From positions 186,001-250,000 of the forward strand of contig NZ_JAINVF010000002.1 in assembly GCF_020400585.1 (NCBI RefSeq): DNA of 64,000 nt. Direction: 5' to 3'. Source of the stretch: Streptomyces sp. NK08204. Its GTDB lineage: Bacteria; Actinomycetota; Actinomycetes; Streptomycetales; Streptomycetaceae. The notes beneath the pieces were generated by a model. That model did no database searches, was not told the DNA's origin, and saw only the letters and a program-made list of their open reading frames with translations. Shown here in pieces: positions 1 to 8,116 of this stretch. Each line of letters begins with the position of its first letter. Position 1 is the stretch's first letter. A program made the position numbers and the translations under genes.

Positions 1-771
1 TACACGCCCGCCACCTTCTACACCGGGGCCGCGCCGTTCGTCGGGCTGCGGAACTACGCGGAGATCCTGGCGTCGGGCCTGTTCTCCCAGGCACTGCTGA
101 CCACGGTCCTGTTCACCGCGGGTTCGGTCGCCGGGCAGTTCCTGCTCGGTCTCGCCCTGGCCCTGTTCTTCCGCCGCAGCTTCCCGCTCGGCGGCCTGTT
201 GCGCTCGCTCCTGCTGCTGCCGTGGCTGCTGCCGCTCGTCGTCTCGGCCACGACGTGGAAGTGGATGCTCGACACCGACGACGGAGTCGTCAACAACGCA
301 CTGCGCGCCCTCCACCTCGTGTCGTCCGGCATCCCCTGGCTCACCGGCACCTCACAGGCACTCGTGTCGGTGACCCTCGTCAACATCTGGGTGGGAATCC
401 CCTTCAACACCGCGATCCTGTACAGCGGCCTGCGGAACATCCCGGCCCAGCTGTACGAGGCGGCAGACCTGGACGGCGCCGGTCCGGTGGCGTCGTTCCG
501 CCACATCACGTGGCCGCTGCTGCGGCCCGCCGTGAGCGTCGTGCTGGTGCTGGGCGTGGTCTACACCCTCAAGGTGCTGGACATCATCCTCGTCGTGACG
601 GGCGGAGGACCGGCCGACGCCACGCAGACCCTCGCCACCCAGTCCTACGAACTGTCCTTCCAGCAGTTCGAGTTCGGGCGCGGCGCCGCCATGGGCAACG
701 TACTCATCATCCTCTCGCTCGTCCTCGCCCTCGTCTTCCTGCGCGCCGACCGGCGCGCCGCGCACCCATGA
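1..771 (+). CDS. Sugar-type ABC transporter permease, MalF-like (5' end missing)
   Basis: The reading frame is open from base 1, so the start lies outside the window; 256 residues are visible. The protein has several long hydrophobic segments. Around residues 150-175 it carries the cytoplasmic EAA loop (EAADLDGAG followed about nine residues later by a W-P-L-L segment) that docks on the ATPase in binding-protein-dependent sugar importers. It would form a heterodimeric channel with the next gene, whose ATG overlaps this stop (ATGA at 768-771), a mark of translational coupling. The solute-binding protein and regulator are probably upstream. The sugar cannot be told from the sequence. Confidence 0.9.
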   Translation, partial: YTPATFYTGAAPFVGLRNYAEILASGLFSQALLTTVLFTAGSVAGQFLLGLALALFFRRSFPLGGLLRSLLLLPWLLPLVVSATTWKWMLDTDDGVVNNALRALHLVSSGIPWLTGTSQALVSVTLVNIWVGIPFNTAILYSGLRNIPAQLYEAADLDGAGPVASFRHITWPLLRPAVSVVLVLGVVYTLKVLDIILVVTGGGPADATQTLATQSYELSFQQFEFGRGAAMGNVLIILSLVLALVFLRADRRAAHP

Positions 772-1598
772 GGGGCGGGCCGGCGCGGCGCGGACGCCGC
801 CGTGGCCTGCTCTCCACCGTCGTCGGGACAGTCCTGCTCGCGGTGATGCTGTTTCCCGTCTACTGGATGGTGAACGCCTCTCTGCAGCCGACGGGCACCA
901 CACTGCGGGCGGGCTGGTTCCCTTCCCACCCGGACTTCAGCGGCTACGCCACAGCACTGCGCGATCAGGGCCCCAACCTGGTCACCAGCCTCGTCGTGGC
1001 CCTCGGCAGCGTCGCGCTCAGCCTCGGGCTCGCCGCTCCGGCTGCCTACGCCCTGGCCCGGTTCTCCCTGCGGGGAACCCGCCTCGTACTCTTCGGGGTC
1101 CTGATCACGCAGATGGTGCCGGGCATCGTCGTGGCGAACGCGCTCTACGGCGCCTACAACGACCTGGGACTGCTGAACTCCCGCCTGGGACTCGTCCTCG
1201 CGGACTCCACCGCCGGGGTCCCGTTCGCCGTCATCGTCCTGCACTCGTTCATGCGGGGCATTCCCAGGGAGATCATCGAAGCCGCGCGCGTGGACGGCGC
1301 CGGGAGGCTGCGCACCTTCTGCGCCGTGGTGCTGCCGCTGAGCCGGAACGCACTGGTCACCGCTGCTCTCTTCACCTTCCTCTTCGCCTGGAGCGACTTC
1401 CTCTTCGGCCTCACACTGACCACCACCGAGACGGTCCGGCCGGTCACCCTGGGCATCTACGAGTACATCGGTGCTCACACGACCCAGTGGAACGCGGTGA
1501 TGGCCACCGCGGTCCTGGCGTCGGTGCCGGCGGCGGTGCTGCTGGTCGTCGCCCAGCGCTTCCTCACCGTCGACGCCACCAGCGGCGCGGTCAGGTGA
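768..1598 (+). CDS. Sugar-type ABC transporter permease, MalG-like
   Basis: The gene encodes 276 aa with an Arg-rich N-terminus, a first membrane segment ending FPVYWMVNAS (typical of MalG-type permeases) and an EAA loop (EAARVDGAGRLRTF) near residue 175. The start is the ATG overlapping the stop of the upstream permease. A longer in-frame extension to 222 exists but runs inside that permease and is rejected. It is the second half of a carbohydrate importer. The stop overlaps the stop of the convergent acetyltransferase gene by 8 bp, leaving no room for a separate terminator. No ATPase gene is present, as is common in actinobacteria that share one MsiK-type ATPase. Confidence 0.92.
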   Translation: MRGGPARRGRRRGLLSTVVGTVLLAVMLFPVYWMVNASLQPTGTTLRAGWFPSHPDFSGYATALRDQGPNLVTSLVVALGSVALSLGLAAPAAYALARFSLRGTRLVLFGVLITQMVPGIVVANALYGAYNDLGLLNSRLGLVLADSTAGVPFAVIVLHSFMRGIPREIIEAARVDGAGRLRTFCAVVLPLSRNALVTAALFTFLFAWSDFLFGLTLTTTETVRPVTLGIYEYIGAHTTQWNAVMATAVLASVPAAVLLVVAQRFLTVDATSGAVR

Positions 1599-1938
1599 GG
1601 GTCCGCAGCTCCGTCTTGAGCCAGTCCAGGATCTCCGGGGTCACCGGGTCGGTGATGTCCGCGAACTCCTCATGCTTCTCCAGGTACTTGGCCACATAGG
1701 GACAGACCGGCACGATGCGCATGCCTGAGCGGCGTACGTCGGTGAGGGCCTCCTGGACCAGGCGCGCGGCCAGCCCCTGTCCGGCGAAGGCGTCGTCGAC
1801 TTCCGTGTGGTAGAAGACCCGCTGCTCACCATGGTCGCGATAGGCGGTCAGACCGGCGAGCCGGCCGCCGGCCAGAATCTCGTAACGGTGCCTGTCGTCC
1901 GCCCGTTCGACGGCCGGGGCGGGGGAGGGCCGGTTCAT
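1591..1938 (-). CDS. Small GNAT-family N-acetyltransferase (YjdJ-like)
   Basis: The gene encodes 115 aa. The central segment VFYHTEVDDAFAGQGLAARL is the acetyl-CoA-binding motif A of the short YjdJ-like GNAT group (in these proteins the usual Q/RxxGxG/A is GQGLAARL), followed by RIVPVCPYVAKYLEKH, also typical of the group. Substrates of the family are generally unknown. The ATG at 1938 has an AAAGGAA ribosome site about six bases upstream. It is the last gene of a minus-strand run, 118 bp after the DUF1275 gene, and may be co-transcribed with it. Confidence 0.85.
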   Translation of the reverse strand: MNRPSPAPAVERADDRHRYEILAGGRLAGLTAYRDHGEQRVFYHTEVDDAFAGQGLAARLVQEALTDVRRSGMRIVPVCPYVAKYLEKHEEFADITDPVTPEILDWLKTELRTLT

Positions 1939-2056
1939 CGGGTTCCTTTCGGTGGGTGCGGGTCGGTGGTGCGCCGGGCCTCCATGGACGAGGGGTCCCG
2001 AGGAGGCGCCGAAGGTCCGGCTCCGGCGTCCGCGCCGGGGGTGGTCACCGCCGTGT

Positions 2057-2794
2057 TCACGGCCGTGGCCACAGCCAGGGGGCGTCGGCGGCGGAGAGGC
2101 GGTGGGTGGTCACGGAGGTGACCGCGAGCAGGACCAGGGTGAGGCTCAGGACGACGACCAGGTGGCCGTGCAGCAGGAGCGCGGCTCCGATCAGGGCGCC
2201 GAGGAACATGGCGAGCACGGACAGGATTCGGCGGCCGGGGCGCGGCGCCTCGCCGCCGGCCGCCGTGGAGTCGGCGGCCAGACCCGTCAGCGTCAGGGTC
2301 AGCACGGTGGTGGTGAGGTCCGGCACGCCGAGGCGCCGGGCGACCGCGTTCTGCAGTCCCATGGCGAGCCCCAGGAACACGATCAGCGTGTACTGGACGG
2401 AGGTGGTGACCCGGCCGTCGGCCACCGCGGCGACCACCACGGTGACCGCGACCAGCACCGTCTGCACCGCCGTCGCCGCTCTCAACATGTGCCCTCGATG
2501 CGTGGCGAACCGGGTGCCGAGCCTGCCACCCGCGAGCGCGCCGAGGAGGAACGCGGTCATCGAGACGACGGACGCGAGCGCGGACAGGCTGCCGGCGCCT
2601 CCCAGGGCGAACCCCAGAAAGACCACGTTGCCGGTCATGTTGGCGACGAAGACGTGTCCGAGGGCCAGGTAGCTCACCGAGTCCACCAGGCCGGTGACCA
2701 CCGTCATGGTCAGCAGCAGCGGGGGCAGCGGACCGTGGCGTTCCTCGCCCCGGGGCACCAGCGTGCCGACGGCGTCACTCAGCAGCTTGCGCAT
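2057..2794 (-). CDS. DUF1275 / YoaK-family membrane protein
   Basis: The gene encodes 245 aa with six or seven hydrophobic segments. The N-terminal stretch TGLVDSVSYLALGHVFVANMTGN is the signature of the DUF1275 (YoaK) family (here VDSVSYLALG and FVANMTGN are the key parts). These are small polytopic proteins of unknown transport or sensing role. The start ATG lies 20 bp inside the 3' end of the upstream doxX-like gene, so the two are probably translationally coupled. The C-terminus ends in a short soluble tail. Confidence 0.88.
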   Translation of the reverse strand: MRKLLSDAVGTLVPRGEERHGPLPPLLLTMTVVTGLVDSVSYLALGHVFVANMTGNVVFLGFALGGAGSLSALASVVSMTAFLLGALAGGRLGTRFATHRGHMLRAATAVQTVLVAVTVVVAAVADGRVTTSVQYTLIVFLGLAMGLQNAVARRLGVPDLTTTVLTLTLTGLAADSTAAGGEAPRPGRRILSVLAMFLGALIGAALLLHGHLVVVLSLTLVLLAVTSVTTHRLSAADAPWLWPRP

Positions 2795-3299
2795 GTCGCG
2801 TCCCTTCTACCTCGGAGTCCGTCCGGTGCAGCACCACGCGGGTGAGCAGTCCGCTCATCGGGCCGAGCACGATCGCGGCGACGGCGATCCACAGCGGCCA
2901 GGGGGTGGTGCCCAGCGCGTGGTCCACGGACCACCGTCCGGGCCCGGTGAGGGCCAGCGAGGCCGAGACGACGACGAGGACCATCGGGTACTCGTAGCCG
3001 TCGTTCTGCACCCACAGGCCCTTGTGCCACTTGACGGTGCCCGCGACCGTCATCACGCCCATGGCGGCCATCGTGGCCAGGGGCGTGAGCAGCCCGAGGG
3101 CCAGGAACAGGCCGGCACCGATCTGACTGGCTCCCGCGACGAGTGCGGTCAGCACTCCGCCGCGGAATCCGTCGCGGCGGAATTCCTCGGTTCCGCCAGC
3201 CAAGCCGTTGCCCCCGAGCCGGAAGCTCACCTTCTGCACCCCGTGACCGGCGATGAGCAAGCCCGCCACCAGCCGCAGGACCAACAGTCCAGCGTCCAT
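2775..3299 (-). CDS. DoxX-family membrane protein
   Basis: The gene encodes 174 aa from the ATG at 3299, preferred over an extension to 3383 because the protein then begins with the typical DoxX helix MDAGLLVLRLVAGLLIAGHG. Four hydrophobic segments follow, with a conserved GASQIGAGLFLALGLLTPLA segment in the second. DoxX proteins are small quinone-linked or redox-associated membrane proteins; the partner here is unknown. The gene lies between the isochorismatase-type hydrolase (37 bp upstream) and the DUF1275 gene (20 bp overlap), so it belongs to the same minus-strand operon. Confidence 0.88.
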   Translation of the reverse strand: MDAGLLVLRLVAGLLIAGHGVQKVSFRLGGNGLAGGTEEFRRDGFRGGVLTALVAGASQIGAGLFLALGLLTPLATMAAMGVMTVAGTVKWHKGLWVQNDGYEYPMVLVVVSASLALTGPGRWSVDHALGTTPWPLWIAVAAIVLGPMSGLLTRVVLHRTDSEVEGTRHAQAAE

Positions 3300-3336
3300 C
3301 GTGTTCCTGCCTGTTCCTGGATCAGAATCGGTGCGG

Positions 3337-3999
3337 TCAGCCGGCGGCGTGGGCGCCGATGACGGACTGCGCGTACACCACACCGAGGCCGTAGGCGCCG
3401 GCGTGCTCCTTGACGACCTCGGTGACCGGGACGTACGTCTCCGTGCGCGCCCAGTCCCGCTGGAGCTCCAGGAGCACCTGCACCCACGTCACCGGAATCG
3501 CGCCGGCCCGGAGCATGCGCTGGACGGCGTGCTCGTGGGCCTGCGGGCTGACACCGCCGGACGCGTCGGTGACGACGTAGACCTCGTAGCCCTGGGCGAG
3601 GGCCGACAGCGTCGGCAGGACGACACAGACCTCGGTCCACAGGCCGGCGATGACCAGCTTCTTGCGGCCTGTCGCCTTGACGGCCTCGACGAAGGGCACG
3701 TCCTCCCAGGCGTTCATCGAGGTGCGGTCGATGATCTTCTGGTCGGGGAAGACCGCGGCCAGCTGCGGCATGATCGGGCCGGAGAAGGACTCGGCGGCCA
3801 CGGTGCTGAGCACGGTCGGCACGTCGAAGACCTTGGCGGCCTTCGCCAGGCCCACGGTTGCGTTCATGATCGAGGTGCGGTCGCCGCTGGCGGCGGCGAA
3901 GAACATCTGCGGCTGGTGGTCCACGAAGAGCACGGCGCAGTTGTCGGGGGTGAGCAGGTCGGGGCTGGGGGCGGCGGTGACGTCGGAGATGTTGACCAT
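3337..3999 (-). CDS. Isochorismatase-family cysteine hydrolase (YcaC-like)
   Basis: The gene encodes 220 aa. VLFVDHQPQMFF supplies the catalytic Asp (D27). A KKLVIAGLWTEVCVV segment near residues 115-130 supplies the nucleophilic Cys in the usual WTEVCV context, preceded by the cis-peptide region of the fold. The family hydrolyses amides, nicotinamide-like compounds or isochorismate; the YcaC branch has no firm substrate. The ATG at 3999 follows an AGGAAAGG ribosome site. It sits directly downstream of a YtcJ-type amidohydrolase on the same strand, which suggests a joint role in amide or hydrazide breakdown (inference). Confidence 0.88.
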   Translation of the reverse strand: MVNISDVTAAPSPDLLTPDNCAVLFVDHQPQMFFAAASGDRTSIMNATVGLAKAAKVFDVPTVLSTVAAESFSGPIMPQLAAVFPDQKIIDRTSMNAWEDVPFVEAVKATGRKKLVIAGLWTEVCVVLPTLSALAQGYEVYVVTDASGGVSPQAHEHAVQRMLRAGAIPVTWVQVLLELQRDWARTETYVPVTEVVKEHAGAYGLGVVYAQSVIGAHAAG

Positions 4000-4100
4000 G
4001 AGGATGAACCTTTCCTGTCCAGGTAGAACCGTCCGTGTGCGGACGGAGTCGGTGGGTGTCCCGGCAGGGGCGCTCAACGGCCCGGCCCCTGCCGGGTGTT

Positions 4101-5987
4101 CTAGAGGTCGAAGCAGGGATCGAAGGGCGTGCTCGCGGTCTCTGGGGTGAGGCCACGGGCGATGCGCCACTGGCGGTGCTGCTCCGATTCGGCGACGGCC
4201 TGGCCGAGGGACTCCGCCTGGCGGGCGCCGGCCGCTGAGGGAGACGCCTGGTAGCCGCCGAAATGCGCCACCGGGCTCCAGGCGGGGCTGACGGGCGGCA
4301 GTTCCTCGTCGAGCCCCTCGTAGGTGCCGGCGGCGTAGACGATCCGCCCGCCGGTCACCGTCAGCAGCGACTCGATGTGCCCGATCTCAGGCTCGGGTAC
4401 GGTGAAGTAGTCCTCGGACAGCATCGCCAGGTCCGCGTAGCAGCCCGGCCGCAGGACGCCCTTGACCTCGTCCTCGCCGGTCAGTACGGCGCCGGCGCGG
4501 GTGAACATCGTCAGCGCGCACTGCCGGTCGACGCGGTTGGCCGGCGGGCGCAGCGTCAGGTCGCCGACGGTGCGGCCGCTGACCAGCCAGTGCAGGGCCA
4601 CCCACGGGTTGTAGGAGGACACCCGGGTGGCGTCGGTGCCGGCGGCCACGGTCAGCCCGCGGTCCAGCATGGCCCGGATCGGCGGGGCGTCCGCGGCGGC
4701 GCCGGGACCGTAGCGGCGCAGGAACGCCTCACCCTGGAAAGACAAACGATTCTGCACGGACATCGCGCCGCCGAGCGCGGCGATGCGGTCGAGGCTGTCC
4801 GTGGAGACGGTTTCCGCGTGGTCGAACAGCCACCGGTTCCCGGCCGGGAAAAGCCCGTCCGCGGCGAGTTTCTCGAAGACCGCGAGGTCCCGGCGGATGG
4901 TCTCGTCGTAGGTGGCGTGCAGCCGGAAGCCCCACCCGTTCTCCATGAGGAGACGGACGGCCTTCTCGAACTCGACCTCGTAGTCCGACGTGAGTTCTGG
5001 ACGCGGCTCGGCGAAGTTCTCGAAGTCCGCGGCGGCCCAGGTGAGATTCTCGCCCGCGCCGTTCAGGCGCAGCCATTCGTCCCCGTCCTCGGGGCGGGCC
5101 ATCTCGATCCAGCGGGCGAGATCGTCGACCTCCTGGCCCGGAGTCTGCGGGAAGAGATGATAGGCGATGCGCATCGAGAGCTGGCCGGCCTTGGCCAGTT
5201 CGATGACGGTGGCGTAGTTGTCGGGGAAGTTCTGGAATCCGCCGGCGGCGTCGATCGCCGAGGTCAGTCCGAACCTGTTCAGCTCGCGCAGGAAATGACG
5301 GGTGGAGGTCTTCTTGTCCTCCTCGCTCTCCAGGACCGGCGCCTTGGCGAGGGTCGAGTAGAGGATGAGGGCGCTGGGCGCGGCCAGCAGCATGCCGGTC
5401 GGTTCCCCGTCCCGGCCGCGCATGATCTGGCCGCCCTTGGGGTCGGGCGTGTCCTTGGTGAAGCCGGCGGCCTTGAGCGCCGCACGGTTCAGCACGGCCG
5501 AGTGGTACAGGTGCAGCACGAACACCGGGGTGTCCGGGGCGGCCGCGTTCAGTTCGGCGACGGTTGGCAGCCGGCGCTCGGCGAACTGCTCGACGGACCA
5601 GCCGCCCACCACCCGCACCCACTGGCCCTTCGGGGTACGCGCGGCCTGCTCACGCAGCATCACCAGCCCCTGCCGCAGGCTGCGCACCCCGTCCCAGCGC
5701 AGCTCCAGTACGTAGTTCAGACCCCCGCGGATCACGTGCAGGTGGGCGTCGTTGAGGCCGGGGACGACCCGGCGGCCGCATGCGTCGACCACCTTGGTGG
5801 CCGTACCGATGTGCGGGGCCACGTCGTTGTCGTCGCCGACGACGGTGATGACGCCGTCCCGGACCGCGATGGCCTCGGCGTGCGGGCGCCTCGGGTCGGC
5901 TGTGTAGATCTTCGCGTTGCGGACGACGAGGTCTGCGGCATCGTCGGAGGCATGCGGAACGAGCCCGCCGACCGGCATTGTCGACAT
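4101..5987 (-). CDS. YtcJ-type metal-dependent amidohydrolase
   Basis: The gene encodes 628 aa. The N-terminal small beta domain (DLVVRNAKIYTADPRRPHAE) is followed by GLNDAHLHV with the HxH metal-ligand pair of the amidohydrolase superfamily. It ends with the C-terminal beta region (GCYADLAMLSEDYF) typical of YtcJ/NfdA proteins, and the length fits that family. The start at 5987 is set by an AAAGGA site eight bases upstream; an extension to 6098 lacks one. It leads a minus-strand group with the isochorismatase-type hydrolase (101 bp gap) and diverges from two alpha/beta hydrolases. The substrate is unknown. Confidence 0.9.
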   Translation of the reverse strand: MSTMPVGGLVPHASDDAADLVVRNAKIYTADPRRPHAEAIAVRDGVITVVGDDNDVAPHIGTATKVVDACGRRVVPGLNDAHLHVIRGGLNYVLELRWDGVRSLRQGLVMLREQAARTPKGQWVRVVGGWSVEQFAERRLPTVAELNAAAPDTPVFVLHLYHSAVLNRAALKAAGFTKDTPDPKGGQIMRGRDGEPTGMLLAAPSALILYSTLAKAPVLESEEDKKTSTRHFLRELNRFGLTSAIDAAGGFQNFPDNYATVIELAKAGQLSMRIAYHLFPQTPGQEVDDLARWIEMARPEDGDEWLRLNGAGENLTWAAADFENFAEPRPELTSDYEVEFEKAVRLLMENGWGFRLHATYDETIRRDLAVFEKLAADGLFPAGNRWLFDHAETVSTDSLDRIAALGGAMSVQNRLSFQGEAFLRRYGPGAAADAPPIRAMLDRGLTVAAGTDATRVSSYNPWVALHWLVSGRTVGDLTLRPPANRVDRQCALTMFTRAGAVLTGEDEVKGVLRPGCYADLAMLSEDYFTVPEPEIGHIESLLTVTGGRIVYAAGTYEGLDEELPPVSPAWSPVAHFGGYQASPSAAGARQAESLGQAVAESEQHRQWRIARGLTPETASTPFDPCFDL

Positions 5988-6348
5988 CTCTTGAAGTCCT
6001 TTCCGGGACAGGGGAGTTCGGTTCCGTCCACTCGCGGCGCGCCAAGGCGAAGTCCGGGATACGCGCCGCGCCGGCAGGATGGAGGGCAGACGCGGCAAGG
6101 GGCCGCGGTCTCGCTCGGGCCCTCACGATAGGCACGGCCGACCTGCGGCAATGTCTCCGCAGTGCACCGGACTTGGTCCCACAGTGCACTGCGTCGCTCT
6201 ACTCCGCACGCTCGCGAGACGGGCGGAAGCCCGCAGTGCGCTGGGGGAACAGCGCTGGTGCGCTCACGGAGAACCCCGACCTGGCGACGCTCACTAGCGT
6301 GACCGGCGCACCACACGAAACAGCCCCTTGGAACATCGGGAGAGGCAC
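5988..6348. other. Divergent intergenic promoter region, no gene
   Basis: These 361 bases separate the divergent amidohydrolase and alpha/beta hydrolase genes. No convincing coding sequence was seen. The region carries repeated AGTGCAC elements, described separately, and should hold promoters for both directions. No regulator gene is adjacent, so control is probably by an unlinked protein. Confidence 0.6.
6159..6192. promoter_or_regulatory. Paired GTGCAC palindromes, candidate operator
   Basis: GCAGTGCAC at 6159-6167 and GTGCACTGC at 6184-6192 form a perfect 9-bp inverted repeat, and each arm holds the self-complementary GTGCAC. A weaker third copy, GCAGTGCGC, starts near 6232. The placement in the divergent promoter between the amidohydrolase and hydrolase genes suggests a repressor site, but this is unproven. 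Confidence 0.45.
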
Positions 6349-7320
6349 ATGTCCCACACCGTCGAGCCGGTTCAGCCGGTACTGGAACCCGCGGCGGCCG
6401 CCTTCGCGGAGGCGACCGCCAACCCGCCCTACCTCTTCGACCTGCCCCCGGCGGAGGGACGCAAGGCCGTCGACGAGGTGCAGTCCGGCGAGATCGACAA
6501 GCCGGCGATCGACGAGGAGTGGATCACCGTCTCCGGCGGCCCCACGGGCAGTGTCCGGGCCCGCATCGTCAAGCCCGCCGGGGCCACCGGCACCCTCCCG
6601 GTGATCCTCTACATCCACGGCGCCGGCTGGGTGTTCGGCAACGCCCACACCCACGACCGCCTGGTGCGCGAACTCGCCGTCGGCGCGGAGGCCGCGGTGG
6701 TCTTCCCCGAGTACGACCTCTCGCCCGAGCACCGATACCCGGTCGCCATCGAGCAGAACTACGCGGTCGCGCGGTGGGTCGTGCAGGAGGGCGCCGCCAA
6801 GGGCCTGGACGGCACACGGCTGGCCGTGGCCGGGGACTCCGTCGGCGGCAACATGAGCGCCGCCCTCACCCTGATGGCCAAGGAGCGCGGCGACGTCTCC
6901 CTGGTGCAGCAGGTGCTGTTCTACCCGGTGACGGACGCGAACTTCGACACGCCGTCCTACCACCAGTTCGCCACCGGTTACTTCCTGCGCCGCGACGGCA
7001 TGCAGTGGTTCTGGGACCAGTACACGACCGACGAGGCCGAGCGCGCCCGGATCACCGCCTCCCCGTTGCGCGCCACCACCGAGCAGCTCACCGGCCTGCC
7101 CCCGGCCCTGGTCATCACCGGCGAGGCCGACGTCCTGCGCGACGAGGGCGAGGCGTACGCCAACAAGCTTCGCGAGGCCGGCGTCCCCGTCACCGCCGTG
7201 CGCTTCCAGGGCATCATCCACGACTTCGTGATGCTCAACGCCCTGCGCGGGACCCACGCCGCCGAGGCCGCCATCACGATGGCCGCCGGCACCCTGCGCG
7301 CCGCCCTGCACACCGCCTGA
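6349..7320 (+). CDS. HSL-family alpha/beta hydrolase (carboxylesterase-like)
   Basis: The gene encodes 323 aa. HGAGW at residues 90-94 is the oxyanion-hole motif (HGGGW in most members). GDSVGG places the nucleophile at Ser164. A GEADVLRDEGEAY segment and GIIHDF supply the acid and histidine, so this is a complete hormone-sensitive-lipase-type triad. The ATG at 6349 has GGGAGAGG directly upstream; an in-frame TTG 21 bases earlier is less likely. It is followed after 21 bp by another alpha/beta hydrolase and diverges from the amidohydrolase group, pointing to ester or amide catabolism or detoxification. No signal peptide is visible, so it is cytoplasmic. Confidence 0.9.
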   Translation: MSHTVEPVQPVLEPAAAAFAEATANPPYLFDLPPAEGRKAVDEVQSGEIDKPAIDEEWITVSGGPTGSVRARIVKPAGATGTLPVILYIHGAGWVFGNAHTHDRLVRELAVGAEAAVVFPEYDLSPEHRYPVAIEQNYAVARWVVQEGAAKGLDGTRLAVAGDSVGGNMSAALTLMAKERGDVSLVQQVLFYPVTDANFDTPSYHQFATGYFLRRDGMQWFWDQYTTDEAERARITASPLRATTEQLTGLPPALVITGEADVLRDEGEAYANKLREAGVPVTAVRFQGIIHDFVMLNALRGTHAAEAAITMAAGTLRAALHTA

Positions 7321-7341
7321 CCGCAAGGAGATCCGGCAGAC

Positions 7342-8061
7342 ATGAGCACCACCACTCCCACCGTCGTCCTCGTCCACGGCGCCTTCGCCGACGCGGCCAG
7401 CTGGTCCGGCGTCATCGAGGAGCTCCAGCGCCACGACATCCCGGTCATCGCCCCGCCCAACCCGCTGCGCGGCCTGGCCTCGGACGCCGCGTACGTCGCC
7501 TCCGTGGCCGCCCAGATCGACGGCCCCGTCGTGCTGGTCGGCCACTCCTACGGCGGTGCGCTGATCACCGTCGCCGGCACCACGGAGAACGTCGTCGGGC
7601 TGGTCTACGTGGCCGCCTACGTCCTCGAAGAGGGCGAGAGCCTCGGCGAGCTGCAGGGCCGCTTCGCCCTCTCCCCGCTGGTGAGCAACCTCAAGCAGTG
7701 GACGTACCCCGTCGCGGACGGCGACCCGGCCGTCGAGGTGACCATCGCCGCGGACGCCTTCCCCTCGGTCTTCGCCGCCGACGTGCCCGCAGACGTCACG
7801 AAGGTGCTGGCCGTGGCGCAGCGCCCGCTGGCCGCCGCCGCCTTCGAGGAGACGGCCTCCGCCGCTGCCTGGAAGACCAAGCCGTCCTGGGCGCTGGTCG
7901 CGGGCGCCGACACCGCGATCAACCCCGAGGTGGAGCGCTTCGGCGCGAAGCGCGCGGGGGCGACCGTCGTCGAGATCGAGGGCGCCTCGCACGCGGTCGC
8001 CGTCTCCCAGCCGAAGCAGGTCGCCGAGCTGATCCGCGAGGCGGTGCGCGCCACGAGCTGA
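7342..8061 (+). CDS. Alpha/beta hydrolase (salicylate-esterase-like fold)
   Basis: The gene encodes 239 aa. VVLVHGAFADAASW is the oxyanion-side motif, GHSYGG gives the nucleophile Ser69, and EGASHAVAVSQP provides the catalytic His near the C-terminus. The family resembles plant methylesterase and hydroxynitrile lyase folds and is common in Streptomyces without known substrate. An AAGGAGA site lies about 11 bases upstream of the ATG. It is the second gene of a two-gene operon and is followed by a stem-loop terminator. Confidence 0.9.
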   Translation: MSTTTPTVVLVHGAFADAASWSGVIEELQRHDIPVIAPPNPLRGLASDAAYVASVAAQIDGPVVLVGHSYGGALITVAGTTENVVGLVYVAAYVLEEGESLGELQGRFALSPLVSNLKQWTYPVADGDPAVEVTIAADAFPSVFAADVPADVTKVLAVAQRPLAAAAFEETASAAAWKTKPSWALVAGADTAINPEVERFGAKRAGATVVEIEGASHAVAVSQPKQVAELIREAVRATS

Positions 8062-8071
8062 CCAGGGGAAA

Positions 8072-8108
8072 GGGGTGCTGCGCGGAGAAAGACTCCGGGC
8101 GGCACCCC
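8072..8108. terminator. Bidirectional stem-loop terminator
   Basis: GGGGTGC (8072-8078) pairs with GCACCCC (8102-8108), with an inner CGGAG/CTCCG stem, between the convergent hydrolase and ltrA-like genes. There is no T-tract, as is usual in Streptomyces. Confidence 0.7.
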
Positions 8109-8116
8109 ATTCCGTC

